Shown here: positions 33,582-41,986 of the stretch, piece after piece
How the letters are laid out: each line of letters opens with the position of its first letter
How positions within the stretch are numbered: position 1 is the stretch's first letter
Source: Alteribacter populi
GTDB taxonomy: Bacteria > Bacillota > Bacilli > Bacillales > Salisediminibacteriaceae
Direction of reading: 5' to 3'
Assembly: GCF_002352765.1 (NCBI RefSeq)
Contig: NZ_KZ293963.1
Span: 3,684,559 to 3,748,558, forward strand
Length of the DNA: 64,000 nt
Program-made: the position numbers and the translations under genes
The notes under the pieces: generated by a model
The model's database searches: none
What the model was told of the DNA's origin: nothing
The model's input: only the letters and a program-made list of their open reading frames with translations

Positions 33582-34946
33582 ATGCTAGCGTTACTAGAAA
33601 ATTATCGAGACGGAATTTTAGAGACCATCTTCGGAAACGTCAATCATTGTATCGTCGTAGTGAATCATGAAGGTTTGATATCTTATATGAATGATAGCTA
33701 TTGTCGTTTTTTAGAAGTCGATATAAAAGAGGTCCAAGGGAAGCATGTTACCGATGTGATTGAATATACACGAATGCATATTGTAGCTGAGACTGGAAAA
33801 GAAGAAATGGCAGATCTTCAATATATTCGTGGCAACTACATGATTGCCGACCGTATACCGTTGCGTTCTGATGGAAAAGTGGTTGGGGCGCTTGGTATGG
33901 TCCTGTTTCGTGATACGGAAGAATGGATGAAGATGAATAGTCACATCAAAGATCTCCTCCTTGAACTAGAAACGTATCGTAATCAAATGAAAAAACAAAA
34001 CGGTGCCACGTATTCGCTTCATGATATCATTGGCAGTTCCCCTGACATTCAACATCTAAAGAATAAAATTAAAAAAGTGGCACCTGGAGATGTTTCTGTC
34101 TTATTAAGGGGAGAAAGTGGGACAGGGAAAGAGTTGTTTGCCCATAGCATTCATCAGTTGAGTGAGCGTAACACGAAGCCGTTTGTCAAAGTCAATTGTG
34201 CAGCCATTCCAGAACATTTACTAGAGTCTGAATTATTTGGATATCAAGAAGGAGCTTTTACAGGGGCAAAAAAAGGCGGGAAGCCAGGTAAATTTCAGCT
34301 TGCAAACGGCGGTACGATTTTTTTAGATGAAATTGGCGATATGTCATTGCAGGCACAAGTGAAGATTCTAAGAGTGTTGCAGGAGGGAGAAGTGGAAGCC
34401 GTTGGGGCTGTTGAGGCTCAGAAGGTCGACGTACGGATTATTGCTGCGACGAATCAGCCCTTAGAGAAGCTTATCGAAACTCAACAGTTTCGCGAGGACT
34501 TGTTTTATCGAATTAACGTCGTTCAGGTCGATATCCCGCCACTTCGAAAACGCCCGGAAGATTTACGTCTGTTGGCGAAATTTTTACTTCATAAAATGAC
34601 TGAGCGGACTGGAAAACGTGTGGTTGATTTTGGAGCGAACGTATATGATTGTTTCTTTCAGTATCAATGGCCAGGTAATGTCCGCGAGCTTGAAAATATT
34701 ATTGAGGCTGCCGTTTATCTGACCAATACCGAGATCATTGAAGTAGACGACTTACCGGACCACCTTCAACCTAATACCTCTATATTAAACGAGAATCATA
34801 GTTTAAAAGAACTCATGGAGCAGACAGAAAAACAGGCCATTGAACGGACGCTAAAGAAGGTGCAAGGAGACAAAGGAAAGGCTGCAAAAATGCTAGGTAT
34901 CGGAAAATCCAGTCTGTATGAGAAGACAAAGAAATATGAGTTATAA
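33582..34946 (+). CDS. Sigma-54-dependent enhancer-binding regulator (PAS-AAA+-Fis HTH)
   Basis: A 454-residue activator. A PAS sensor domain (residues about 15-125) is followed by the AAA+ domain: Walker A GESGTGKE near 177, GAFTGA at 224-229 for contact with sigma-54, and the Walker B region GGTIFLDEIGDM. The C-terminal Fis-type helix-turn-helix is GDKGKAAKMLGIGKSSLYEKTKKY. An open frame continues back to 33408, but that part lies in MITE-like copy A. ATG 33582 has TTGGAGTG at a good distance and ATG 33555 has none. It should activate the ketone-body operon downstream through the -24/-12 promoter. Confidence 0.88.
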   Translation: MLALLENYRDGILETIFGNVNHCIVVVNHEGLISYMNDSYCRFLEVDIKEVQGKHVTDVIEYTRMHIVAETGKEEMADLQYIRGNYMIADRIPLRSDGKVVGALGMVLFRDTEEWMKMNSHIKDLLLELETYRNQMKKQNGATYSLHDIIGSSPDIQHLKNKIKKVAPGDVSVLLRGESGTGKELFAHSIHQLSERNTKPFVKVNCAAIPEHLLESELFGYQEGAFTGAKKGGKPGKFQLANGGTIFLDEIGDMSLQAQVKILRVLQEGEVEAVGAVEAQKVDVRIIAATNQPLEKLIETQQFREDLFYRINVVQVDIPPLRKRPEDLRLLAKFLLHKMTERTGKRVVDFGANVYDCFFQYQWPGNVRELENIIEAAVYLTNTEIIEVDDLPDHLQPNTSILNENHSLKELMEQTEKQAIERTLKKVQGDKGKAAKMLGIGKSSLYEKTKKYEL

Positions 34947-35000
34947 ACCATTCCAGAAATCCGGAAAACCGTTCCGATATTCTGGAATGGTTTATTTTTC
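34945..35000 (+). terminator. Terminator of the sigma-54 regulator gene
   Basis: AAACCATTCCAGAA (34945-34958) and TTCTGGAATGGTTT (34980-34993) followed by ATTTTT. Confidence 0.88.
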
Positions 35001-35135
35001 GTTGTTCATGTAAAGGTTTTCATCATTGTTGCAAAAAAATCCACGCACCCTTTTCGAAAATTCAGAATCATCGTGGTGTTTCGTGTTAAAACATACGACT
35101 TCTATTAAAATTGTTGTTCAAAAAGGAGGACAGAT

Positions 35136-35335
35136 TGACTAGAAGCAGATCTTGTTTGACTAGAAAGTGAGCTTGTTTGACTAGAAAAGGATCTGATTTG
35201 ACCAGAAAAGTATCCGGTTGACTAGAAAAAGATCTGATTTGACCAGAAAAAGATCCAGTTTGACTAGAAAAAGATCTTGTTTGACTAGAAAAGATCTCAT
35301 TGACCAGAAAAGGATCCCGGTTAACTAGAAGACTT
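35136..35335 (+). repeat. Ten-copy 21-bp tandem array, candidate enhancer
   Basis: TTGACTAGAA or TTGACCAGAA recurs at 35136, 35157, 35178, 35199, 35219, 35240, 35261, 35282, 35301 and (as TTAACTAGAA) 35322. Spacing is 21 bp in seven of nine steps and 19-20 in the others, near two helical turns. Between cores lies AAGATCTGTT-like sequence. The array ends 11 bp before the -24/-12 promoter of scoA, where enhancer sites for the upstream regulator would be expected to begin. The core TAGAAAAA is shared with clusters R1-R3. Confidence 0.9.
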
Positions 35336-35345
35336 TAAAAGAGAG

Positions 35346-35362
35346 TTGGCATGATATTTGCA
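35346..35362 (+). promoter_or_regulatory. Sigma-54 (-24/-12) promoter of the sco-bdh operon
   Basis: TTGGCATGATATTTGCA matches the consensus TTGGCAY-N6-TTGCA, with GG and GC dinucleotides 10 bp apart. It lies 26 bp before the scoA ATG, next to a gene for an enhancer-binding protein. Confidence 0.92.
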
Positions 35363-35387
35363 CTATATAAGCCTAGAAGGGAGTGTC

Positions 35388-36089
35388 ATGAGTATGAAAA
35401 AAATGTATCCATCATTTCAGGAAGCTGTAAAAGAAATCAAAGATCATTCGACGATTATGGTTGGAGGGTTTGGTTTAGTTGGAATTCCTGAGAATCTTAT
35501 TCTTGCTTTAGTAGAAACGAAAGTGAAGCACTTAACGGTGATTTCAAATAACTGCGGAGTCGATGACTGGGGGCTTGGGCTGCTTCTTAAAAATAAACAG
35601 ATTGATAAGATGATTGGTTCCTATGTAGGTGAAAACAAGGAATTTGAACGTCAAGTTATAGCTGGTGAACTAGAGGTCGAGCTGACCCCGCAAGGAACAT
35701 TGGCTGAACGTATTAGAGCGGGAGGTGCTGGTATTCCAGCCTTTTATACACCAGCAGGCGTAGGGACTCCGCTTGCAGAAGGGCAAGAGGTTCGTACATT
35801 TAATGGGAAGGATTATCTTCTGGTAACGGGATTACGTGCAGATTTCAGTCTGATCCGAGCAGCGAAAGGGGACCGACACGGAAATCTGGTCTATAACAAG
35901 ACAGCACAGAATTTTAACCCGATGATGGCAGCAGCTGGTTATACAACGATTGCAGAGGTAGAACAAGTGGTGGAAACAGGAGAGTTGGATCCTGAAACGA
36001 TCCATACACCGGGAATTTATGTTCAAGGGTTAATTGAGGGTCAGCAAGAGAAACGAATTGAACGTTTAACTGTAAGATCACAAGGATAA
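35388..36089 (+). CDS. scoA: 3-oxoacid CoA-transferase subunit A
   Basis: A 233-residue alpha subunit of succinyl-CoA:3-ketoacid (acetoacetate) CoA-transferase. The glycine loop VGGFGLVGIPENLI and the GAGIPAFYTPAGVGT stretch (in part) are typical of the family. The start is ATG 35388, with GAAGGGAGTG before it; an apparent start at 35358 falls inside the promoter and cannot be used. It activates acetoacetate as the CoA ester together with ScoB, 15 bp downstream. Confidence 0.93.
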   Translation: MSMKKMYPSFQEAVKEIKDHSTIMVGGFGLVGIPENLILALVETKVKHLTVISNNCGVDDWGLGLLLKNKQIDKMIGSYVGENKEFERQVIAGELEVELTPQGTLAERIRAGGAGIPAFYTPAGVGTPLAEGQEVRTFNGKDYLLVTGLRADFSLIRAAKGDRHGNLVYNKTAQNFNPMMAAAGYTTIAEVEQVVETGELDPETIHTPGIYVQGLIEGQQEKRIERLTVRSQG

Positions 36090-36104
36090 CTGGAGGGGAT
36101 AGGA

Positions 36105-36779
36105 ATGGCAGTAGAGATGGATAAGTCATTAGTCAGAGAGAAGATTGCGAAAAGAGCTGAGCGAGAAATTGAAAGCGGTTTCTATGTGAATTTAGGAATT
36201 GGGATACCGACGATGGTCGCGAATTACATCCAACAGGATAAAGAAGTGGTTCTTCAGTCTGAAAACGGCTTAGTTGGAATTGGGAGGTCACCATACGAGG
36301 AAGAGGTGGATCCTGATTTGATCAATGCCGGGAAAGAAACGGTCACAGCATCAGTTGGCGCTTCTTATTGCAGCAGTGCCGAATCGTTCGCGATGATCCG
36401 AGGAGAACACCTTGACCTTGCTATTCTTGGAGGGATGGAAGTCTCTGAGCAGGGAGATCTAGCGAATTGGATGATACCAGGCAAAATGATTAAAGGCATG
36501 GGTGGAGCGATGGATATTGTCCATGGCGCCAAGAAAATCGTCATTATCATGGATCATGTAAATAAACACGGGGAGCCGAAGATTTTAAAGGATTGTCACC
36601 TTCCGTTAACGGGAGAAGGGGTAGTCAACCGGATTATTACGGATCGTGCTGTGATGGACGTGTGCGAAAACGACTTAATACTCGTGGAAGTAGCAGAAGG
36701 GTGGACTGTTGACGAAGTGATGCAATCAACGGAAGCGGAATTGACAGTTAGTCCTGAACTTGTAGAAGCAGCATTTTAA
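36105..36779 (+). CDS. scoB: 3-oxoacid CoA-transferase subunit B
   Basis: The 224-residue beta subunit. The catalytic Glu that forms the CoA thioester lies in VLQSENGLVGIG. GIGIPTMVANYI precedes it and GMGGAMDIVHGAK follows, as in other ScoB proteins. ATG 36105 with TGGAGGGGATAG. Works with ScoA to convert acetoacetate plus succinyl-CoA or acetyl-CoA to acetoacetyl-CoA. Confidence 0.93.
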   Translation: MAVEMDKSLVREKIAKRAEREIESGFYVNLGIGIPTMVANYIQQDKEVVLQSENGLVGIGRSPYEEEVDPDLINAGKETVTASVGASYCSSAESFAMIRGEHLDLAILGGMEVSEQGDLANWMIPGKMIKGMGGAMDIVHGAKKIVIIMDHVNKHGEPKILKDCHLPLTGEGVVNRIITDRAVMDVCENDLILVEVAEGWTVDEVMQSTEAELTVSPELVEAAF

Positions 36780-36804
36780 ACAGGAGCAAAAGGAGATGTT
36801 TTCG

Positions 36805-37581
36805 ATGGTAGATAACAAAGTCGTTTTCATTACAGGAGCTGCAAGTGGAATAGGATATGAAATTGGCGTTGAATTTGCTAAAAACGGAGCAAAAGTTGCT
36901 TTCAGTGATGTTAATGAAGAGAAAGTAAACGAAGCAGTGGATAAGCTCGCCGACGAGGGATATGACTGTATCGGTCTCAAGTGTGATGTAACCAATGAAG
37001 AAGAGGTAAAACAAGCGATTGACGAAACGGTAGAAAACTACGGAAGACTTGATATTTTAATTAACAATGCAGGGTTACAACACGTAGCATCGATTGAAGA
37101 CTTTCCAACAGAAAAATTCGAATTTATTACAAAAGTGATGTTGGTTGCACCGTTTATGGCTACGAAGCACGCGTTCCCAATAATGAAAAAGCAAGGTACA
37201 GGACGGATTATAAATATGGCTTCCATCAATGGATTGATCGGCTTTGCTGGAAAAGCTGCCTATAACAGTTCAAAGCATGGCGTGATTGGACTGACAAAAG
37301 TCGCTGCATTAGAAGGGGCAGAACATGGGGTTACCGTAAATGCTGTTTGTCCGGGCTATGTAGACACCCCGCTCGTACGAAATCAATTACAGGATTTAGC
37401 CGACAACCGAAATGTTTCTTTGGAGGAAGTAGTTGAAGAGGTCATTTACCCTTTGGTTCCGCAAAAACGTTTGTTATCTGTGCAGGAAATTGCTGATTAT
37501 ACGCTGTTTTTAGCCAGTGACCGAGCAAAAGGAGTAACAGGACAAGCGGTCGTCATCGATGGTGGCTACACGGCTCAATAA
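36805..37581 (+). CDS. bdhA: 3-hydroxybutyrate dehydrogenase (SDR family)
   Basis: A 258-residue NAD-dependent short-chain dehydrogenase. The cofactor motif TGAASGIGYEIG is at the N-terminus, NNAG follows, and the catalytic Ser-Tyr-Lys is seen in MASINGLIG and YNSSKHG. Close in size and sequence to Bacillus D-3-hydroxybutyrate dehydrogenase. The start may be ATG 36796 or 36805; the second is preferred because AAGGAGATG lies before it and the product begins MVDNKVVFITG like its relatives. Its product acetoacetate is the substrate of ScoAB. Confidence 0.9.
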   Translation: MVDNKVVFITGAASGIGYEIGVEFAKNGAKVAFSDVNEEKVNEAVDKLADEGYDCIGLKCDVTNEEEVKQAIDETVENYGRLDILINNAGLQHVASIEDFPTEKFEFITKVMLVAPFMATKHAFPIMKKQGTGRIINMASINGLIGFAGKAAYNSSKHGVIGLTKVAALEGAEHGVTVNAVCPGYVDTPLVRNQLQDLADNRNVSLEEVVEEVIYPLVPQKRLLSVQEIADYTLFLASDRAKGVTGQAVVIDGGYTAQ

Positions 37582-37611
37582 CGTCTGAACAAATCGTGGA
37601 GGAATGAGAAA

Positions 37612-38790
37612 ATGGAAAACGTTTATATTCTAGAAGGAGCACGGACACCTTTTGGTAGTTTTGGTGGAGCACTGAAAGATGTTGACCCGACCGAATTAGG
37701 TGTCACAGCAAGTAAGGAAGCGATTCGCCGAAGCGGGATCGCACCTGAGGATATTGATTTTACTGTGATGGGAAATGTCATTCATTCAGCGAAGAATGCG
37801 CCTTATTTATCTAGACATATCGCACTTCAAGCGGGAATTCCAATCGAAAGTTCGGCTCTAGCTGTTAACCGGCTATGTGGATCTGGTCTTCAATCCGTCG
37901 TTTCCGCTGCCCAGTCGATCATGTTAGGAGACGGAGCGACAGCGCTTGCAGGTGGCGTAGATAGTATGAGCTTGGCCCCGTACGCATTGAGGGGGAGTCG
38001 GTTTGGTACAAAGCTTGGTACACCGCAAGTAGATGACATGCTTTGGGCAGCTTTGACAGATGAATATATCGGCAAGGGAATGGGCGTTACCGCTGAAAAT
38101 CTCGCGGAGAAATACGAGATTTCCCGTGAAGAACAAGATGCCTATGCCTCGCAAAGTCATCAGCGAGCCACGACTGCACGAAAGCTTGGTAAGTTTGAGG
38201 AAGAAATTGTTCCAGTCGTAGTTAAATCTCGAAAAGGTCCTCACCTAGTCGAGGTAGACGAGCATATTCGAGAGGATACAACGACGGAGGGACTTGCGAA
38301 ACTAAAGCCTGCATTTAAAAAAGACGGAACGGTAACCGGCGGAAACGCAAGCGGCATTAACGATGGCGCAGGAGCGGTTATCCTTTCTGGTGAACAATTT
38401 GTCCAAAAGAAAAGCCTGAAACCTTTAGCCAAAATCATCTCCTGGGGAGTAGGAGGCGTCAATCCATCCTACATGGGGATTGGCCCAGCACCTGCGATTA
38501 AACGGGCTTTAGGAAAAACAAATGTAACGTTAGACGATATCGGCTTGATTGAAGTCAATGAAGCCTTTGCTTCTCAATATTTAGCGGTGGAAAAAGAATT
38601 AGGCTTGAATCGGGATATCGTCAACGTCAATGGAGGAGCGATTGCGCTCGGTCATCCAGTCGGAGCGAGTGGTACTAGAGTCTTGTATTCTCTTATCAAA
38701 GAGCTGAAACGAAGAAATGAGCAATATGGTATTGCCTCCTTGTGTATCGGAGGCGGACAAGGAATTGCGATGGTAGTAGAAGCCTTGTAA
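37612..38790 (+). CDS. Acetyl-CoA acetyltransferase (thiolase)
   Basis: A 392-residue thiolase that splits acetoacetyl-CoA to two acetyl-CoA. The acyl-accepting Cys89 is in NRLCGSGLQS. The C-terminal catalytic residues are in GGAIALGHPVGASG and SLCIGGGQG. ATG 37612 with GTGGAGGAATG. It completes the route from 3-hydroxybutyrate to acetyl-CoA. Confidence 0.93.
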   Translation: MENVYILEGARTPFGSFGGALKDVDPTELGVTASKEAIRRSGIAPEDIDFTVMGNVIHSAKNAPYLSRHIALQAGIPIESSALAVNRLCGSGLQSVVSAAQSIMLGDGATALAGGVDSMSLAPYALRGSRFGTKLGTPQVDDMLWAALTDEYIGKGMGVTAENLAEKYEISREEQDAYASQSHQRATTARKLGKFEEEIVPVVVKSRKGPHLVEVDEHIREDTTTEGLAKLKPAFKKDGTVTGGNASGINDGAGAVILSGEQFVQKKSLKPLAKIISWGVGGVNPSYMGIGPAPAIKRALGKTNVTLDDIGLIEVNEAFASQYLAVEKELGLNRDIVNVNGGAIALGHPVGASGTRVLYSLIKELKRRNEQYGIASLCIGGGQGIAMVVEAL

Positions 38791-38849
38791 GGCAGGAGAT
38801 AGATCGGGATTGATATAAACTACTTTTTTAACAGGTTGGAGGAATATTC

Positions 38850-40133
38850 ATGTTTGGTATTTTCCTTGGTCTCATCGTTTTGATGGCCTTAGCCTATTTG
38901 GGCTGGTCCATCATTTGGGTGGCCCCGATTGCTGCTGGTGTAGTAGCAATAACAGGTGGCCTCGATTTATTAGATGCCTATAAAGATACGTATATGGGCG
39001 GGTTTGTTTCATTTGCAAAAGATTGGTTCCCGGTCTTTATGCTTGGTGCCATATTCGGAAAATTGATGGAAGATACCGGGATGGCAAGATCAGTAGCCGT
39101 TGCGTTGACAAAAATCATCGGTACGAAACGGGCAATCCTCGGAGTATTAGTATCTGCAGCCGTCTTAACCTATGGTGGTGTCAGCTTGTTCGTTGTTGTC
39201 TTTGCTGTATATCCACTTGCTTTATCGTTATTCCGTGAGGCGAATATCAGTAGAAGGCTAATTCCAGCGACTGTGGCGTTAGGTGCCTTTACGTTTACGA
39301 TGACGGCCTTACCAGGGACACCGCAAATTCAAAACCTTATTCCGATGGAGTACTTTCACACTAGCGCCACAGCGGCACCTGTAATGGGGATCGTTGCTGC
39401 AGCTGTGATGGCTGTTGGCGGCTATTTATATTTGCGTTGGCGGGAAAGAAAGCTAACTAGTAATGGCGAAACATTCACCGAACCAAAGGATAAGAAAATA
39501 ATCGATGTTGAGGACGATCACCCTCATTTTCTGTTGTCCTTGTTGCCACTGTTAACTGTCCTTATTACATTGAATATTCTCAATTGGGACATTGTTACCG
39601 CATTGATTTCGGGTATCATTTTAATTATGGTATTAAACGTGATGAAATTGAAAATGTTTGTTAAATCTATCAATAACGGCGCAAGTGGATCAGTTATTGC
39701 GATTATTAATACGAGTGCAGCAGTAGGATTCGGTACAGTTGTACGTGAGGTTCCCGGATTTGAGCGGCTTACGGAATTATTGATGGGGGTAAGAGGAAAT
39801 CCGTTAATTTCAGAAGCCATTGCGGTCAATGTCCTTGCCGGAGCTACCGGATCAGCATCCGGAGGGATGGGAATTGCCCTTGAAGCACTGGGCTCCAAAT
39901 ATTATGAAATCGCGATGAATACCGGTATTAGCCCAGAAGATTTCCACCGAATTGCATCTCTTTCATCAGGTGGATTGGACGCGCTGCCTCATAACGGAGC
40001 TGTATTGACGTTATTGACAATCACCGGAATGTCTCATAAAGATAGCTACAAAGATATCTTTATTGTCGCCGTCCTTATTCCTGTAATTTCGGTTGCTGTC
40101 GTCATTCTTCTCGCTTCAATTGGCATTCTTTAA
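38850..40133 (+). CDS. GntP-family permease, probable 3-hydroxybutyrate/short-chain acid importer
   Basis: A 427-residue membrane protein with 12 or so spans. LTYGGVSLFVVVFAVYPLA, TALPGTPQIQNLIP and ATGSASGGMGIALEALG (each shown in part) are features of the GntP/short-chain fatty acid transporter family. ATG 38850 with GTTGGAGGAAT. As the last gene of the operon it most likely imports the ketone body or related acid whose breakdown the other genes carry out. No clear terminator follows directly. Confidence 0.88.
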   Translation: MFGIFLGLIVLMALAYLGWSIIWVAPIAAGVVAITGGLDLLDAYKDTYMGGFVSFAKDWFPVFMLGAIFGKLMEDTGMARSVAVALTKIIGTKRAILGVLVSAAVLTYGGVSLFVVVFAVYPLALSLFREANISRRLIPATVALGAFTFTMTALPGTPQIQNLIPMEYFHTSATAAPVMGIVAAAVMAVGGYLYLRWRERKLTSNGETFTEPKDKKIIDVEDDHPHFLLSLLPLLTVLITLNILNWDIVTALISGIILIMVLNVMKLKMFVKSINNGASGSVIAIINTSAAVGFGTVVREVPGFERLTELLMGVRGNPLISEAIAVNVLAGATGSASGGMGIALEALGSKYYEIAMNTGISPEDFHRIASLSSGGLDALPHNGAVLTLLTITGMSHKDSYKDIFIVAVLIPVISVAVVILLASIGIL

Positions 40134-40198
40134 TGAGCAAAAAAATCGCAGGCCTTAAACCGGATCGGGTTTACTTTTGAGTTTAGAAAAATCTACCC

Positions 40199-40345
40199 TT
40201 CAAGGTCTAGCTTCAGCGCCTACGAGCTCGAGCTCACTTTAGCCTGTCAGAAGAAACCAAAAAGCAGCTTCAATCTACCAGTCGAAAGTGCTTTTCGCTT
40301 GTAACCAAAGCGTTTTCGCTTTTCTTTATGAGGTGCAAAACTGTA
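40199..40345 (+). repeat. GTCTAGCTTCAGCGCCTA-type dispersed repeat remnant
   Basis: AAGGTCTAGCTTCAGCGCCT, then GAGCTCGAGCTCACTT and CCTGTCAGAAGAAACC, ending near GCGTTTTCGCTTTTCTT. This order of motifs resembles a repeat with CTCCAGCGCCTA and CGCTTTTCTTAAT that I recall from many Bacillus genomes. Only one copy is in the window. Confidence 0.45.
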
Positions 40346-40384
40346 AATCACTGACCAACTTGTTTCACATATAAACATTAAATA

Positions 40385-40416
40385 GGCATAGAGAAAAAAA
40401 GTATTTCTCTATGCCT
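40385..40416 (-). terminator. Terminator-like hairpin after the lipoprotein pseudogene
   Basis: GGCATAGAGAAA (40385-40396) and TTTCTCTATGCC (40404-40415), a 12-bp perfect stem; weak T-tract on both sides. Confidence 0.65.
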
Positions 40417-40450
40417 TCTTCAACTATTGCTTTTATTGAAGAAGAAAAGC

Positions 40451-40801
40451 TTACTCGCCAAGTTGAACCAAATATCTTTTTTCTTCCCCGTTGTACACAA
40501 CGATTAAAATGTCTTTTCTTTCTTTTGGTGCAAGGATCTTAGTTCCGATGGGTAATTTATTTGCCATCCCTTCAGATATTTATCCTAATTGTTCCTCTTT
40601 TGTTAAGTCTTCGTTTTAATCCAATCCATACCCGTTTTATAAACTTTCCCATTAAATTCAAAGATGTCTGCATCTGAATTTAATTTTAAAACTTGCTCCT
40701 TACTCAAATAACCACCTTCACCTTCTCCAGGACTAAACCGAACAACCTGTTATTATAGTGGGGATAAAAAGCAATATTAGAGCAATCGAGAATAATCTCA
40801 T
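40451..40801 (-). pseudogene. Frameshifted lipoprotein gene
   Basis: ATG 40799-40801 with AAAGGGGTG opens a lipoprotein signal (hydrophobic core, then TGCS lipobox) that hits a stop within 20 residues. The sequence continues in another frame as LSKEQVLKLNSDADIFEFNG and KVYKTGMDWIK, then, after a further shift and a TAA codon, as ISEGMANKLPIGTKILAP and ILIVVYNGEEKRYLVQLGE. Together this would be a lipoprotein of about 115 residues of unknown function. At least two frameshifts and one in-frame stop make it a pseudogene. Confidence 0.75.
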
Positions 40802-41050
40802 AAAAACACCCCTTTTAGAATTAGACTAATTCTCTAATGTTAAGTTGCACCTGTTGGAAGCGCAGGGACGGTTCGTTGCTTCTTTCAGTCACTTCTTTAC
40901 AATTACTTATTAAAGGAATCTGTTTTATTATTGTTTTACTCACATCCTCACCCCTGTTATTAACTTTTGAAATCAATTCAATCATCTCAACTTGTAAATT
41001 TCTATGAAAGAGCTACACTTCCTTCTTTCAATAAATTCTCCATAATACTC
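40802..41050. other. Intergenic region upstream of the Hsp33-like gene
   Basis: No gene. A small hairpin GAAGC...GCTTC around 40857-40883 encloses CAGGGACGGTTCG, which resembles a short GGGACGGTTC repeat I recall from Firmicutes. Confidence 0.45.
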
Positions 41051-41081
41051 TTGAAACTTACGTAACGTAATGATTTATTCT
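41051..41081 (+). promoter_or_regulatory. MerR-type promoter with 19-bp spacer
   Basis: TTGAAA (41051-41056), exactly 19 bp, TATTCT (41076-41081). Inside the spacer is the dyad TTACGTAACGTAA (41058-41070). A long spacer with a central palindrome is the hallmark of MerR-activated promoters, and a MerR-family gene is the second gene of this operon. Confidence 0.75.
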
Positions 41082-41116
41082 TAAAGAAGAATAACATACG
41101 TAAGGAATGATTTTAT

Positions 41117-41986
41117 ATGACAAACCGAATAATAAAAACACTTATATTCAATAAACAAATACGTCTTTACCTTATTAATAATACTGAATTAATAGATGAA
41201 ATCATGCAAATTAATGAGTGTTCTAATAAAGTAGCTAAAACTGCACTGGCTAATTCAATTACCATTGCGAGCTTACTATCTGCAACACTTAAAGGAAATC
41301 AAAGGTTAAGTGCTAATCTAATCATGAGCAATCCAAAAAGTAAAATTCATACGGACGCTGATGCCCATGGCAACATACGTGGCTATGTAAATAATTATTT
41401 ACTTTCACAGGACCAATATAGAACAGTAAAACAGCTCATTGGATTAAAAGGCTCAATTAGAATGATAAAAGGTGTAGATATGAACCAATTTACAGGAATA
41501 ACAGATATGCCATATCAAAATTTAGACAAAGACTTTTCTCACTACTTTAAACAGAGCGACCAAACGGATACTTTATTCAAGACTGATATTGAATGGGAAG
41601 AAGATAATACGATCAAGTATAGTTATGGTTTATATGCACAACTACTCCCTAATTCGTCCAAAAATCTTTTGGATATTGTGGAAGGGAAATTTGATATGTT
41701 ACTTCCAATTCTAAGGAACCTTCATTATTGTACCGAAAAAGAAATTAAAAATTTATTAACTCAGTACTTTGCATCAGTAGAAATAATCGGTTACAGTAGT
41801 GCTCAATTTTTCTGCGGTTGTTCAAAAGTGATGTTTTATGGATTGTTACATTCAATAGATAAGTCCGAGTTGAAAGAGTATGTCCAGTCAGGTACACCAA
41901 TAAAATCAACATGTAATATTTGTGGAAGAAACTACTATTTTAATACAGATGAAATTAAGCCGTATCTTCAGGAGAGATCTAACTAA
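41117..41986 (+). CDS. Hsp33-family redox chaperone homologue
   Basis: A 289-residue relative of Hsp33 (HslO), the chaperone activated by oxidation of a zinc-bound cysteine cluster. The pattern C233-X-C235-X30-C266-X2-C269 (in FFCGCS and TCNICG) is the full Hsp33 redox switch. The N-terminal domain has TALANSITIASLLSATLKG (in part) like canonical members, but the ORF is more AT-rich and divergent. ATG 41117 with GTAAGGAATG. Its stop overlaps the ATG of a MerR-family regulator, and the promoter has MerR features. Most Bacillaceae keep hslO elsewhere, so this may be a second copy; that needs the whole genome. Confidence 0.82.
   Translation: MTNRIIKTLIFNKQIRLYLINNTELIDEIMQINECSNKVAKTALANSITIASLLSATLKGNQRLSANLIMSNPKSKIHTDADAHGNIRGYVNNYLLSQDQYRTVKQLIGLKGSIRMIKGVDMNQFTGITDMPYQNLDKDFSHYFKQSDQTDTLFKTDIEWEEDNTIKYSYGLYAQLLPNSSKNLLDIVEGKFDMLLPILRNLHYCTEKEIKNLLTQYFASVEIIGYSSAQFFCGCSKVMFYGLLHSIDKSELKEYVQSGTPIKSTCNICGRNYYFNTDEIKPYLQERSN

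Larger units (their letters stand above)
40134..40450. other. Intergenic region with repeat remnant and terminator
   Basis: No gene. Contains the repeat remnant at 40199-40345 and the hairpin at 40385-40416. Confidence 0.6.

Noticed and set aside
35136..35335. CRISPR array
   Set aside because: The 21-bp unit is contiguous, without unique 30-40-bp spacers, and no cas gene is in the window.
35358..35387. scoA start at 35358
   Set aside because: The codon overlaps the -12 element of the promoter and cannot be in the mRNA.
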